The translations under genes were made by a program, and so were the position numbers. Shown in pieces: positions 37,145 to 49,434 of a stretch of 64,000 nucleotides of DNA. The first letter of the stretch is position 1. Every line of letters starts with the position of its first letter. This DNA comes from Glandiceps talaboti (taxonomy: Eukaryota > Hemichordata > Enteropneusta > Spengelidae): the NCBI RefSeq assembly GCF_964340395.1, contig NC_135565.1, positions 17,557,209-17,621,208 on the forward strand. The letters are read 5' to 3'. Under the pieces are notes generated by a model. The model saw only the letters and a program-made list of their open reading frames with translations, did not search any database and was not told where the DNA came from.

Positions 37145-37715
37145 ACATGTATATTCAATGAATCTGTGGAATCGTGGTTGTATTTTTTCACGTTTTCAAG
37201 AGCTGACGAAATTCTACGTTCTATTCCACTCGCAACTCCAAAAAGAACACGTTTTATTACCAATTATTTGTTCAGTAAATTTCTCTTTTTTTCAGATTAT
37301 TCACGAAGTGGAAATCAAACGCCATACAACTTATCACCGTCACACAAAAGTATAGTTTATGTAAAGTAGGCCATTAGTATGCAAGCTGGTGCGTCTACAA
37401 CGTTCACAAAAAGACGCAAGACTCGAATTTGTATAGCCTTTCATCGCAAATCTTGACTTGGACACACAAATCAAATATTTATGAAATTCTTCTCGGTCTC
37501 GTAAATCAAACAAGTCTTAAATAAGGAACCGTTCTATTATTTACAGCACTTAGATACTTTCTGCAATTAGATAAAACGGTGAGGGGTTAAGACCTGTGTT
37601 TAAGATTGCATGTAACAACGTCAAAATAGGCAGATCTCCTGTGGCTTATATACAAAGTTAGAACATCAGTGAACACTGTACTCGTAACAAGAATTTCCAT
37701 AGTAAGTATACTCAC

Positions 37716-37721
37716 CATGTG
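37716..37721 (-). CDS. Candidate 6-nt micro-exon
   Basis: Two codons, HM, lie between acceptor TTCTATGACGTCATAG and donor GTGAGTATA. The splice sites are good. The 6-nt length is at the limit of what can be believed without RNA evidence. Confidence 0.28.
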
Positions 37722-37729
37722 CTATGACG

Positions 37730-38315
37730 TCATAGAAGTAGTCGTTACAGGGAGAAAACATAAGAGTATAATAAGTGCATCAAATAATAACAACACATTT
37801 CAATGCTAATTATTATGTATTTTGAGAGGTCAAAGGTTAGAGTCCCATGAATATGTAATGTGAATTTTCGAAGGGAACTGTCAATAAGCTATAAGTCACT
37901 GCTTCTGCCTGTGGTGAAGTTAAGTGCAGGATTCTCTCCATTCTCATCTAGATAGAACGCTGATGATATCTTTGCTTTCAACGTTGAGTTAAGTAAGATC
38001 ATTTTCTTGAACAGATATTTGCTTAGAAACTAGATTTCTATTTCGGAGACTACTTCATTTCCTTTAATTTTTTCCTAGAAACATGACCTAATAGTAAAAT
38101 TATTATGAATTCTTAAACGCAAATAAAAGTATTGTTAAGAAGTACTCTAAAGACAAATAAGAATAAGTAACACTTCGATTGTGTCAAAATATATATGCAA
38201 ATTAGTCACTTAGTATGCTATGTCCTAGAGAGAGAAGATAAGTTAGCAATGCTGCCAGCTACGTACTTATCTATATATATACATTAATACCTCAACGTAC
38301 ATCCAATCACATGTG
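37730..38315. other. Intron sequence, no feature seen
   Basis: AT-rich unique sequence between the 6-nt candidate exon and the (CATA)n/(CA)n array. Confidence 0.5.
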
Positions 38316-38317
38316 TG

Positions 38318-38338
38318 TACATACATACATACATACAT

Positions 38339-38394
<56 letters not shown>
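38318..38394. repeat. (CATA)n then (CA)n microsatellite
   Basis: An uninterrupted CATA array passes into a CA run. Confidence 0.97.
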
Positions 38395-38397
<3 letters not shown>

Positions 38398-38460
38398 TAA
38401 ATTCATACATACGCAAGCGCGCGCACGCACGCTGCAATAAAACATCTAAAATTAGCTTAC

Positions 38461-38555
38461 CGACGTCCCCGGTTTCCTTTTGTCGCTTGGCTTAGGGGGT
38501 ATTGAATTTAGGTTTATGTCTGTCCCAGAACCGGAACTTTCGTCTTCACAAAGAA
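38461..38555 (-). CDS. Upstream coding exon of the minus-strand gene
   Basis: Acceptor CTTTTGCTTTCCTTTCAG is followed by a single open frame: LCEDESSGSGTDINLNSIPP, then KPSDKRKPGTS. It ends on a codon boundary at a GTAAGCTAA donor. The other two frames stop early. It begins two bases into a codon, so at least one more exon lies upstream; I could not find it. The sequence is acidic-Ser/Gly, then Pro/Lys-rich, and probably disordered. Confidence 0.6.
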
Positions 38556-38559
38556 CTGA

Positions 38560-40286
38560 AAGGAAAGCAAAAGGGGAAATGAAGCATAGAATGATTGACT
38601 ATGTTCGTATGTGGTGTCATTACTCTCCTCGTTTGTTATAAATAGACTTTATCAGTCGACCAAATCTGGATTAATTTAATTGAATTTATATCCTTGGCTT
38701 TGAACGTTTTCGGCATACTATTATCTCTAACATGCACATGCTGTGAGTGCTTGTTTCAAGCAGTGCCACTTATTTCATTATTTTCAGAATCTGTATACTG
38801 TACGTGTACGTATTGCAGACAACACTAAATAACGTTGGCGTGTTCCTTCTCAGTCTCCTAAACGGAGGACTATTACGATCCGTCCGTCCGTCCGTCCGTT
38901 TGTGCGTGCGTGCGCACGTGCGCCCTCCATGTCCGTCCCTCATATGCACCCACAATTCATCATTTCTCTGACATGCAAATCGAGTTTCAATCAAACCCAG
39001 TACAATGATGACACATCGTATAGGACAGATGCGCAACAGTTTGTTTCGCGACATATGCAAATTTGAGCAAATGCGGCCATATTTGTTGTCAAATATCAAT
39101 ATCAACTGTATAACTCAAACAAATTAGAGAATCCAATAAATATCATTACAGATTTAAAATTGGAACTTTCATCTTGAACTTGAGGTTCAATAATCAATAA
39201 CAATCCAATTATTGCAATATTCTAATTTATTCATGTTGAAATTTTGTAAACTTTAATGAGCAAGAAAAACGATTAATTAAAGTGGCCAATAAGCTAAACG
39301 AATCTATTCAGGTAGTACGGTCTAATAATTTGTACATTTCAGCTAAGCGTTCTTACATTTGTTCAACTTGTCGTGTTGTGCTTTTTTCTCTTCTCCATTT
39401 TCCAATTTCCTTACATTAATTTGTTTATATAATTATATTAATTTCATAGTGACACGTAAACCCAATTGGCTGAGTGGTGTATTAATTTCTATTCTTTCTC
39501 GTTGTTAATGTTCCTTGTACATTGCATATTACTATAATAAACTGCTCCCTCTAATATCAACGTTTGACATGATAGCTATAATTGCTCTGTAGTAAATCAA
39601 TCAATCAAGCAATCAGTCATTCAATCAATTAATAATTCAACGAGTCCATCAATTAATTCATGAATCAATCAATCAATGGACCGATCAGTTAATCAATATA
39701 AATAATTTATGAGGTATATAAACAGTACCACGATTACTCTACCCTGATTTCTCCAGGGGGACATAAACATTCTACAGAAAAAAATTACGTTATATACATG
39801 TTATTAAAATGCAAAGTTACGACAAAGTGTCGAATAGCGAACACATATCAAAATATGAGAATCGATGCTAACGCGACGTATCAAAGAACAAAATTAATGT
39901 TGAGTTCTTAACTAATACATGTTTTGTCACTTGGGCAGTACAGTGTTATATTCACATATTACTGATACATGATCAGAATTTATATCTTATTTCGAGCAAT
40001 GGCTCATTCTGCCCATACCATTTTATTAAAGACAGACTGGTTTTCTCAGAGGCGATGGTGTTAATCAAAGCTTCATACAAATTTCATTTCTATCCATTGT
40101 TAAATGTGAGGAATTGCTGAATGGTAGAGATCAATAACTTATGGCGTTCAATTTTTCTACCCGTCGTATTTCATGAATGATTACAGTATTCATGTTGTGA
40201 TAATTCCTTTCACATGTATCATATCCATTTACTTTCTTTGTAAATTCTTCATCAAAACTGTGGACCGACAGGTCACTCATTTTATG
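38560..40286. other. No gene supported
   Basis: A (CCGT)n/(GCGT)n patch lies at 38879-38922 and a degenerate CAAT-rich repeat (AATCAATCAATC type) near 39595-39700. The missing 5' exon of the minus-strand gene may lie here or further right, but I see no signal-peptide exon. Confidence 0.45.
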
Positions 40287-40365
40287 TTTTTGTCATGCCT
40301 GGTTTCGCTTATTTTTAAATACTGTCAGCCCAATGCGGTTATGTGGCAGACAAAAATGTAATTCT
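40287..40365 (+). repeat. Dispersed repeat copy 2, before (GACA)n/(GATA)n
   Basis: It matches copy 1 at 4890-4965. GTCAGCCCAATGC begins at 40324, and the differences are a few transitions. It is followed by GACA, GATA and GACA blocks. Confidence 0.7.
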
Positions 40366-40380
40366 CAAATATTCAAATGA

Positions 40381-40639
<259 letters not shown>

Positions 40640-40644
40640 AATTA

Positions 40645-42095
40645 GTATGGGATATATAGGAAATGGCTTTTGCAGGTGAAGTCGTCAGCCACACACCTAC
40701 AGAGCGTCGAGAGTACATACTATGTAAAGGTCTCTTGATATAATAAAAAACCTGTTCACTGATCTTTGAAAAACACAAGGGATGTGTTATTGATTTACGA
40801 TGCGAATTAATTGTATTAATGCTTCGTTGGGCTTAGTCTCGTCGTAATGTCTTAATACCTCTAGCAATGGGGAATAAATGTCTTGTAATGAATGTAAAAT
40901 GAGCAGTTATATAACCAAGAATTCTGTCGTTTGGCTCATTACAATGAAACAATTTCCGCTTTCACTCAAATTGCTTTGGTACAGAAATTGCCTCGGTCCT
41001 TCAAACAAGTTCAGTTGAATAGTTAGGAGGCTCTTGATTCTGGCTAGACATTCTGATATATAAGAACGTTAGAAATGCTGTGTAAACTCTAATATATCGA
41101 ATATCTTGATTTCATTGACATTATGTTTAATATCCGCAATATCTTCTCATTCTACTACGTCCCTTTTTCCCTCTCGAAAGGAAGGATAGCGCAGGGGATA
41201 TTGGATTTAATGTGTCTGTCAGTATGTCTGTCTGTCTGTCCGTCTGTCTGCCTGCCTGTGTGTGCTCTGTATATATCCATCCATTCGTAAAAAGATAACT
41301 CAAACACTACTAAGCTAATTGTAACAGAATTTGATAGACATCTTAAGTTACCACAAAAATGATTTTGGACAAAATCCATGCATTAACTAGTTAAATTTAA
41401 CCACATTTCAAAAACTCTAAGTGCCGAAACATGCAAAGTCATTTTTTTATATTCTATCATTGGGCTTTTTTCTATATACGTTCACATAGCACTACTGTTG
41501 TTAACTCTTCCTAATTATACATTCAAGGGTAAAAGACTAGAAGTCACAGGAAGTTGTCAGTTGACGACATTGTATAAACGTTCTGTCAATTCTGAACAAA
41601 ACATAATTATGGAGTTAGCCCTGGCTCTGCTAATCAATGTTTCTTTTTTGTTATATACACTTTTGCATAATGTTGATTTCACAATTTTTTAAGGCTTTAC
41701 TTTGTTTTGTTTTGTTTTATTTTATTTTACAAGCATCAGTAGACAAGGCAACTGAATAGCACTTTTGAGGTTTTAGAACCACCATTGCTACCATTGTTTG
41801 TGATAATCAAAATTTCACTGTTATACATCTATGCTTTGATGATAATTGTTTCAAAGATCTCAACACATACATACACCATAAACAAAAAGGATGTTAGCTA
41901 TAGCAAGGCGTGATTTCTTGGACCGACAGATGTTTAACTACATGTTAAAACTCTTCTTATTAGTACGATTCAGTTAATGAATACGTTTTAATTCAATAGT
42001 TGTTTTCAATTGAATACATAATATGAATTTATTTTCATGAATGAGGTGAAATGATTAATTGAAAAACAGCGTTGAATTAAATTGAGTCAAATTGA
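40645..42095. other. No gene supported
   Basis: Short frames at 41155-41379 and 41498-41692 carry no motif. A short CTGT array lies at 41216-41260. Confidence 0.5.
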
Positions 42096-42109
42096 TTTGA
42101 AATGAATTC

Positions 42110-42260
42110 ATTTCAATTTTAATTTAATTTAATTTAATTTAATTTAATTGATTTCATTTGATTTTGAATTGATTTTGAAATTTTGAATTGAATTGAATTG
42201 AATTGAATTGAATTGAATTGAATTGAACTCATCTGAACTGAACTGATCTGAACTGAACTG
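42110..42260. repeat. AATTT/AATTG pentanucleotide array drifting into AACTG
   Basis: TTTAA units give way to clean TTGAA units and then to CTGAA/TCTGAA variants. More degenerate copies extend from about 42050 to 42370. It looks like an array captured at different stages of decay. Confidence 0.85.
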
Positions 42261-42810
42261 ACTGAATCAAACTGCAAGGGCGAGAATTTGATAAAATTCA
42301 AATTGAATCAAAATTAATAGAATTGAATCAAAACGGATCGAATGGGACGGAATTACATCAAATTAAAATGTGTTGAATCAACTGTTGTTTCCTCGTATCT
42401 AAAATAGACAGAACCACCTGCTACATTTTTTCAGATCTTTCTTAAAGCTGAGTTAGTTACTGTCACAAGTAGTGTTGCCATCTTAGAGTCCTTAAGCAAC
42501 ACAGATATATAGAAGTCACAGAGGACCATCCATATATATGACTTAGATGTGTCTACAACACACATGAGATAAACAATGATTCAAAGTTGTAAATCAAAGA
42601 GAAGCATCAGTTTGTCTGAATGGAGTAAAACCTCTTAAAAACGCAACTCCTCAATATTTAATCAACTTGTCTTGTGTGTTTGTTTGAGTTACAACGTTGT
42701 GTCGTGACTTGTTTTGCTGATGCAAAGCCAGATTTATGTATTCCCTTCAATGACTAAAACCTACTAGTAAGTATATGGTAGTAGTATATTATGCTATTAT
42801 GCTATTATTG
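42261..42810. other. No gene supported
   Basis: Degenerate repeat shoulders followed by unique AT-rich sequence without a supported frame. Confidence 0.5.
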
Positions 42811-42813
42811 CCC

Positions 42814-43032
42814 ATGTATGTATGTATGTATGTATGTATGTATGTATGTATGTATTATGTGTGTATGTATGTATGTATGTATGTATGTATGTATGTATGT
42901 ATGTATGTATTATGTGTGTCTATGTATGTATGTATGTATGTATGTATGTATGTATGTATGTATTATGTGTGTCTATGTATGTATGTATGTATGTATGTAT
43001 GTATGTATGTATGTATGTATGTATGTATGTAT
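42814..43032. repeat. (ATGT)n higher-order array
   Basis: Blocks of ATGT of about 60 bp are separated by the interruption TATTATGTGTG or TATTATGTGTCT, repeated three times. That is a higher-order unit. Confidence 0.96.
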
Positions 43033-43034
43033 AC

Positions 43035-43855
43035 AAATGACGACATCAGACCTTGGACAAAGTGGAACCTGTTACTAATAAGGAAAGTAAACAAATGAAT
43101 GTGATTAATAACACATGTTGGAACAGCAGAGTGTTGTATTACACAGCATGGTTTGATAAGAACAGTTTATGTACATGAAATGCCAGGGAAACTGGACATT
43201 TGTTCCGAAAATGTCCAAATTATCAGAAATATCAATAGTAAATATATATTATATTTAAATGTTGAAATGTAGAACTGCCTGAGTTGATGGTTATTGTCTC
43301 GGCCATGCAGAAATGAGATCCCTTCACTGTCAAAGTGCGTTTTGTCCATGGCATTTAAGTTCTATCATCCTTATACTATTGAGATGGTAATACCCCAACT
43401 AAAGAGACTTTAATAGCATACCACATAGGGTGAACTCAATTCGTAATCCGAATACATCTCTTGTAATCACTCCCGCCAAGAGCCATAGCTGCAATCGCTA
43501 CTGACAGAGCAAATCTCATGTGTTCTTTTTGCCCTTCAGGGAAACACTCAAAAAGCAATGGAATGATAAAACACTTTTCTGAATTCCATAAATACATGTT
43601 GTAATGACTATTTGTAAAGCCATCGACTCACAAATTATCGATAACATCCTTTCACAAATGATGTCAAAGTTCTGACATACCAAATGCAATTGCATACTTT
43701 GTACATAGTAACATTATCAAGAATGACACTTGCACTATTCACTTCGTGACTGTTGGCTCGTACTTGCCGGATAGTCACCAAATTTTGATTGTTTCACACT
43801 CTATCTATATATCATCAGCCTTGACACTATTTTGCCAAGTAGAAGTGCAGGCCAA
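43035..43855. other. No gene supported
   Basis: Unique sequence between two microsatellites, with only short frames and no motifs. Confidence 0.5.
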
Positions 43856-43856
43856 T

Positions 43857-44058
<202 letters not shown>

Positions 44059-44150
44059 TTCATTCTTCTTTCGTCAAGTAGAGTGCTCAATCAGCTTGGA
44101 GAGCATATCATACATAAAATAAATGAAGACGAGTATGATATTACATTATG

Positions 44151-44197
44151 GATGTTCGCTACGGACCGTTTCACCAGAAGGATCATCAGGCGTGAAC
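44151..44197 (-). ncRNA. Hammerhead ribozyme motif
   Basis: On the minus strand CUGAUGA (44183-44189) is followed by a short stem II (UCC-UUCU-GGU). Then come GAAA (44169-44172), a minimal stem III (CGG-U-CCG) and UA, the expected cleavage position, between plus coordinates 44160 and 44159. Stem I pairs CGC with GCG immediately around the core, with GUU/AAC extending it past a bulge. All core residues of the hammerhead consensus are present. The very short stem III is characteristic of Penelope-type hammerheads, which are thought to act as dimers. Activity is not shown. Confidence 0.72.
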
Positions 44198-44219
44198 TGC
44201 TGCTTACTAAGACTACGTC

Positions 44220-44473
<254 letters not shown>

Positions 44474-44529
44474 TTACGCTCTGCCACTGCGGTATAGAGC
44501 ACTGTCTTAGCAGATTGATACTCACCGAG

Positions 44530-44530
<1 letters not shown>

Positions 44531-44607
<77 letters not shown>
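44531..44607. repeat. (TA)n tract right of the element
   Basis: An alternating TA run closing the right side of the hammerhead-bearing island. Confidence 0.98.
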
Positions 44608-44609
<2 letters not shown>

Positions 44610-44615
<6 letters not shown>

Positions 44616-46240
44616 TATACGTTAGGAAAGAAGTTGGATAAAATAAGTTAAATAACTGCCTACTAAGTATTGCGTTCTATGTTGTAGTAAACTAACGAAG
44701 TCTGAGGACTGCTGACAGTAACAAGATTGAAAGCTTTCTTAAGAGTAAAAGTGGTTAAGGTATCAGAAGAGAGAAATATTTTGTGGAAGTCTGCTTGTGA
44801 TGAAACCTAGATGTATTTGTCGCCACAGCCGTCCGTTCCGTCACCGAGTCTGGACGACAAAATAGTGCACAATATATGAATTCCTTTTAGTTCTTTGAAT
44901 CGAAATCAATTTCTTTCTCATTTCTTGAACATAATACTCGTTGTTATAGATCACCAAACATACGGATACTAGTACACAGAGATGGATAATATATATTACA
45001 TGTTTTTACTACTTAACTAGACTAGAAGTGTTAGGGGGATTGTTGTTGTTGTTGGTTTTTTTTTGTTTTCTGAGGCGTAATTCATTTCAAAGTATAACGT
45101 TATAAATCATGTCGAACCTAAATTGATCGTTTTAAAAATACCAAATACATCGTGAAGTTAGGAGGGAATGACGTCAGATTCCCGACATCCTTTACAAAAA
45201 TGACAATTTTCACATCAGCTAAAATGCCTTTGAATTCCATGGTTCCAACTTCAAAGTCCCAAAACTTCATTGTGCTTAGATGTTTTTTCAAACTATTCAC
45301 AAAGACGTTAATTAAAGTCAATTAGATAAATGATTGAAAGTCCTATGTATTATTGGATGGATTTTTCATTTAACTGTTGTCCTTTTTAAATAGAAATAGA
45401 GTGTCCTTGATAAACTGTGTCAATATGTATCCGGATTCACAGTCACAGTATACTGTAAATTGATTTTGTACTCTTAGCCTGAATTGTGCAGATCTACTCA
45501 CGTTTCATTGTGTGACTTTTTCTGACAATAAAATATAACATATTTCTGTATACAATTTATAGAGTTAGCTAAGCCTTGGTAAGATTGATAAGGGGTAGTT
45601 AGAATAATGTGTACAGAAGAAAGATTACTTTTGTAAAATTTATGGATTTGTAGAAGAAGATTAGGTTAATGGGGTTTTAGGAGACAATAACATGTTTGGA
45701 ATCAATGACAGTGAACAACACAATACAACGACGAGATACTGTGACCATAGCAGTGGAGGAGACATAACTGTAGGCAAAATTATGAGTACAAGTTAGATAC
45801 AGCTAAAATGATGTAGGCTTGGTGTTTCACTCATGAGACATTACGGTTTTGACACAAAGATAGATATATTTCGACTCTAGACTAACAATAACAGAGACAC
45901 AACAAACACAGCAGGATCCTTTGCCCAATCACATTGAACACTGATAAGCATTGCTATTCTTTCACAATGTAGAACAAATGGCTTCTAATGAAAACATTAC
46001 ATGTGGAAATGATGATTTTAATGGCTGCAGAACTGATGTTTATTTTCTAACTGATAATCAACATTTCAACTTGACTACTTCTACATCCCCACTGTGCATT
46101 GCACCTATGTAATTGCTTCTTTTGCATTAGAATTACTCTGTCTAATCGTCCCTAGCAATAATATAAAACAAACATTTCAGAAAACTTGTTAAATTTACAC
46201 ATTTCGAAACTTTGGTTCGGTTTCCACTAGCAGTGTAAGA
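44610..46240. other. No gene confidently supported
   Basis: The minus frame 45118-45321 (TMKFWDFEVGTMEFKGI and so on) has protein-like composition and could be an exon: a weak acceptor, AAAACATCTAAG, lies just upstream on the minus strand. I do not recognise it and find no partner exons. The rest shows nothing. Confidence 0.35.
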
Positions 46241-46242
46241 TA

Positions 46243-46295
46243 TTTATGTATTTATTTATTTATTTGTTTACTTATTTATTTATTTATTTATTTAA
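46243..46295. repeat. (TTTA)n array
   Basis: TTTA tetranucleotides with a few variant units. Confidence 0.93.
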
Positions 46296-46299
46296 TGGA

Positions 46300-48980
46300 A
46301 GACTAATGGGAGAAAGTCCCTAAAACTGAAACAACTTAAGAAGAAGAAGAAGACAAGCATACAAAACGTACAAACATGTCAAACAAACAAAACTAACAAA
46401 ATGCATATAAAAACACATTATAAGAGAAATATATAAGATCAATTTTGCCAAGGTGATAAAACTTGCTCTTCTATTTCAGGTTATACCTGTTTAAATACGG
46501 TCTAAATTTATCGATATCACATTTGGAGAAACTTGGGGAAAGACGTTAATGTTTCTCGTTAAATCAATAACAACCCCTGAGTCTTGGCACGTAAAATTTC
46601 CTTTCACGTACTAGGTGGGCATACATTTTAGGCTAGTCATCAAAAGCTCTTGACGCATTCTCCTTTTGTCTACCCGATTGGACAGTAGAATGTATAATAG
46701 CTTTAGAAACTGTACTAAGGGGTTAAGGTATTTGAATACTTAAGATAGAAAATAGTTGAAACATAGTCCAAATTGGTTAGCGCCATTTCATAACATTCTG
46801 TGTTTTATTACAAATCTTGTACATTTATTTGCTTTCGTTTGTAGCTGTGGCTAATAGATTTAGTGACAAAATATGTCTAATGCAAGTAACCAAACAAACA
46901 AACAAACAAACAATGGGTCAAAGGTCAATTGATTTGATTTATCAGTTTGCGAACAAATCTTTTCCGTCGTGTAATAGAAATTATAGAAAAAAAATACAGA
47001 TTCTGTCATTTTCAATGAGATAATCAATTTGTACGCATCAAGAATTATCTAATTTTGAAAATTATTTTTAGTATTATCAAGCATAGCACACACTGAAAAT
47101 ATATGTCAAATAACATAAAAACCCGACTTTTCCTTCGCTTAAACTAATTATAGCGTTTGGGAAAGAAGGTATGTCCCTAATATTGGACTGTAATCCCCGT
47201 GGCTTTCAATAATCTGACTGTATTTTTTTGTGTGAATATTCATGACTTCAAATCCTTTCTTCAAAATGAGGTCAACAGTTGAAGTTCAAAACTTGGGTAT
47301 TTTGTAGATACATAAGCAATAGCACAGTAGATGAGCTTAAAACCAAAACCATGGGTGATTTTAATCTGTGAATATTACACGCTATTATAGATATATCTGA
47401 TATTTCAACAACCACGGTCCCGATTTAATTTCATCCTAAATGAATCCAACCACTTCCATCTTCAAAGGTATTGAAAGCACACACCGTACTAGGAGGTCAA
47501 AGGTTAATCTGTTATAAAATATTGGTATCGTCGTGCAAATCACATATCTGGTTACTCACCTAAATTACATTTGCAATTTTCACAATACAGTTGCTATTTC
47601 AAGCCGATACAAACCACGAGAGATAACGTTTCGGAAGTAACGTGCCGTTTCAATAGAGCAATGAATAAAATAAGGAAATTGCTGTTCGCTTTGTGTTCAC
47701 ATTCATATTCTCAGTGCTTTCCGAATAATGTTATTGTCATAATGGCTTCGTTCACCTTGAAATGATCAAATATGTGACAAGCAAATCAAATTTGTAAATG
47801 GACAATATTGTTTAAAGGGTGTATTAAAAGAGATAATTGTTTCTCCGATGATTTTATTTCTTTCTTTATTTGTCACTTGTCATCAAATAGAAACACGCAC
47901 ACAGATAAAATAAGAGATACATTACTCAGTTAAAATTTATTGAAAGTTTCCCAATAATTGCTTTGTCTAATTTTTCCAATTTACTTTGCTTGTAAATTAT
48001 CAGATTTTCTAAGCATATGTAAACAAGTGGTAAGACCGTTAATATTTGGAGTTAACTTTTCACAGCTACAGTTAAAACATATTATATATCTAATTCGCAT
48101 TACCATTCGTAAATAAAAAACGATTGCATAAGTTTCTGAAAATTTGGTAGAATTATATAGAAACTATTGCTCAATTATTAATTGACCGTACGTGTATGCC
48201 TTATTGAGTTATTGAAACTCATAGTGGTTAGACTTCTGTAAAAATTGTAATATCACCAAACGGTTGACACCATTTGATGTTATCTTTGGTATCAAAGATA
48301 TATCTTAATACACAGCTTACTAAATATCTACATGGACAATAATTAATCGGCTACTCCGATAATTTAGTTTACAGTCGGTCTTTTAAACACTGATTGCAGA
48401 CTTCTTTAAAGATGTGTATCTTTATCATCTTTCGTCAAACGAGTTTAGATTGAATATTATGTTCATCTCGATTCATTGCTGGTAAGGTGACAACCATGGC
48501 CCATTATCATTATAAAACATGATACAACTTCCTGAAATTCACCAATGTACTGTACTATTGGGGTACTTTACAATTGTTAATTTCTCCTTTGTTAAGAACT
48601 ATTAGTGACCACAGTAAAGCTTACAAGATTGATAAACAACTTTAACCATTGCTCATGCCTTTCTCAATAAATAACTTTTTACAGAGGAAACTGGAGCTTT
48701 TTTGCCTTAAATAATGTTTTATGTCTTAGAGAAAATTAATAGGAAATTATTACAACCTTGGATAGTCGTAAACCATCCTCAGAGATTTGTAATATTTATG
48801 ATAGTACATTAATCTATGTATACTATTCTTTGGGGATTCCCACTCACCTCACTGTATGTACAAATTCCTTGCTTGCATTACCCGTATATATCAGATCTAT
48901 TTAACTACAATCGCAATCACAATCGGAATTCAACATCACAAAAATGGACTTTTGATTTTGTTTTCTGATTTTGTTTTTCA
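46300..48980. other. No gene supported
   Basis: Short frames at 46817-47023 and 47571-47765 have no motif. No repeats of note apart from a short (CAAA)n at 46892-46910. Confidence 0.5.
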
Positions 48981-48986
48981 AATGAG

Positions 48987-49432
48987 TATGTATGTATGTA
49001 TGTATGTATGTATGTATGTATGTATTATATCCATCTGTCATTCCGTCCACCCATCTGTCCCCTCGTCCATCTGTCGATCTGTCTCTCTGTCTTTATCTAG
49101 GGACGGACAGACGGATGGATGGATGGATGGATGGATGGACAGACTGCATACACAAGTACCTATGTCTGTATGTATGTATGTATGTATGTATGTATGTATG
49201 TATGTATAAACTTACTATGTATGTATGTATGTATGTATGTATGTATGTATGTACGTATAAACTTACTATGTATGTATGTATGTATGTATGTATGTATGTA
49301 TGTATAAACTTACTATGTATGTATGTATGTATGTATGTATGTATGTACGTCTTCTGTTTGTGTGTGTAAGTGTGTTTGTTTGTTTGTTTGTTTGTTTGTG
49401 AGTGTGTGTGTGTGTGTATGTGTGTGTATGTG
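48987..49432. repeat. Compound (ATGT)n, (GGAT)n, (TTTG)n, (GT)n region with a repeated spacer
   Basis: Three ATGT blocks are joined by the same spacer, TATAAACTTACTATG, at about 49204, 49256 and 49302. This gives a higher-order unit of about 50 bp. GGAT and CATC/CTGT patches lie to the left and TTTG/GT to the right. Confidence 0.95.
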
Positions 49433-49434
49433 TG

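Noticed and set aside
47550-48870. Consensus-like GTGAGT donors on the minus strand at about 47558 and 48847
   Set aside because: No acceptor at a sensible distance yields an open exon. Both give 1-4 nt segments or stops.
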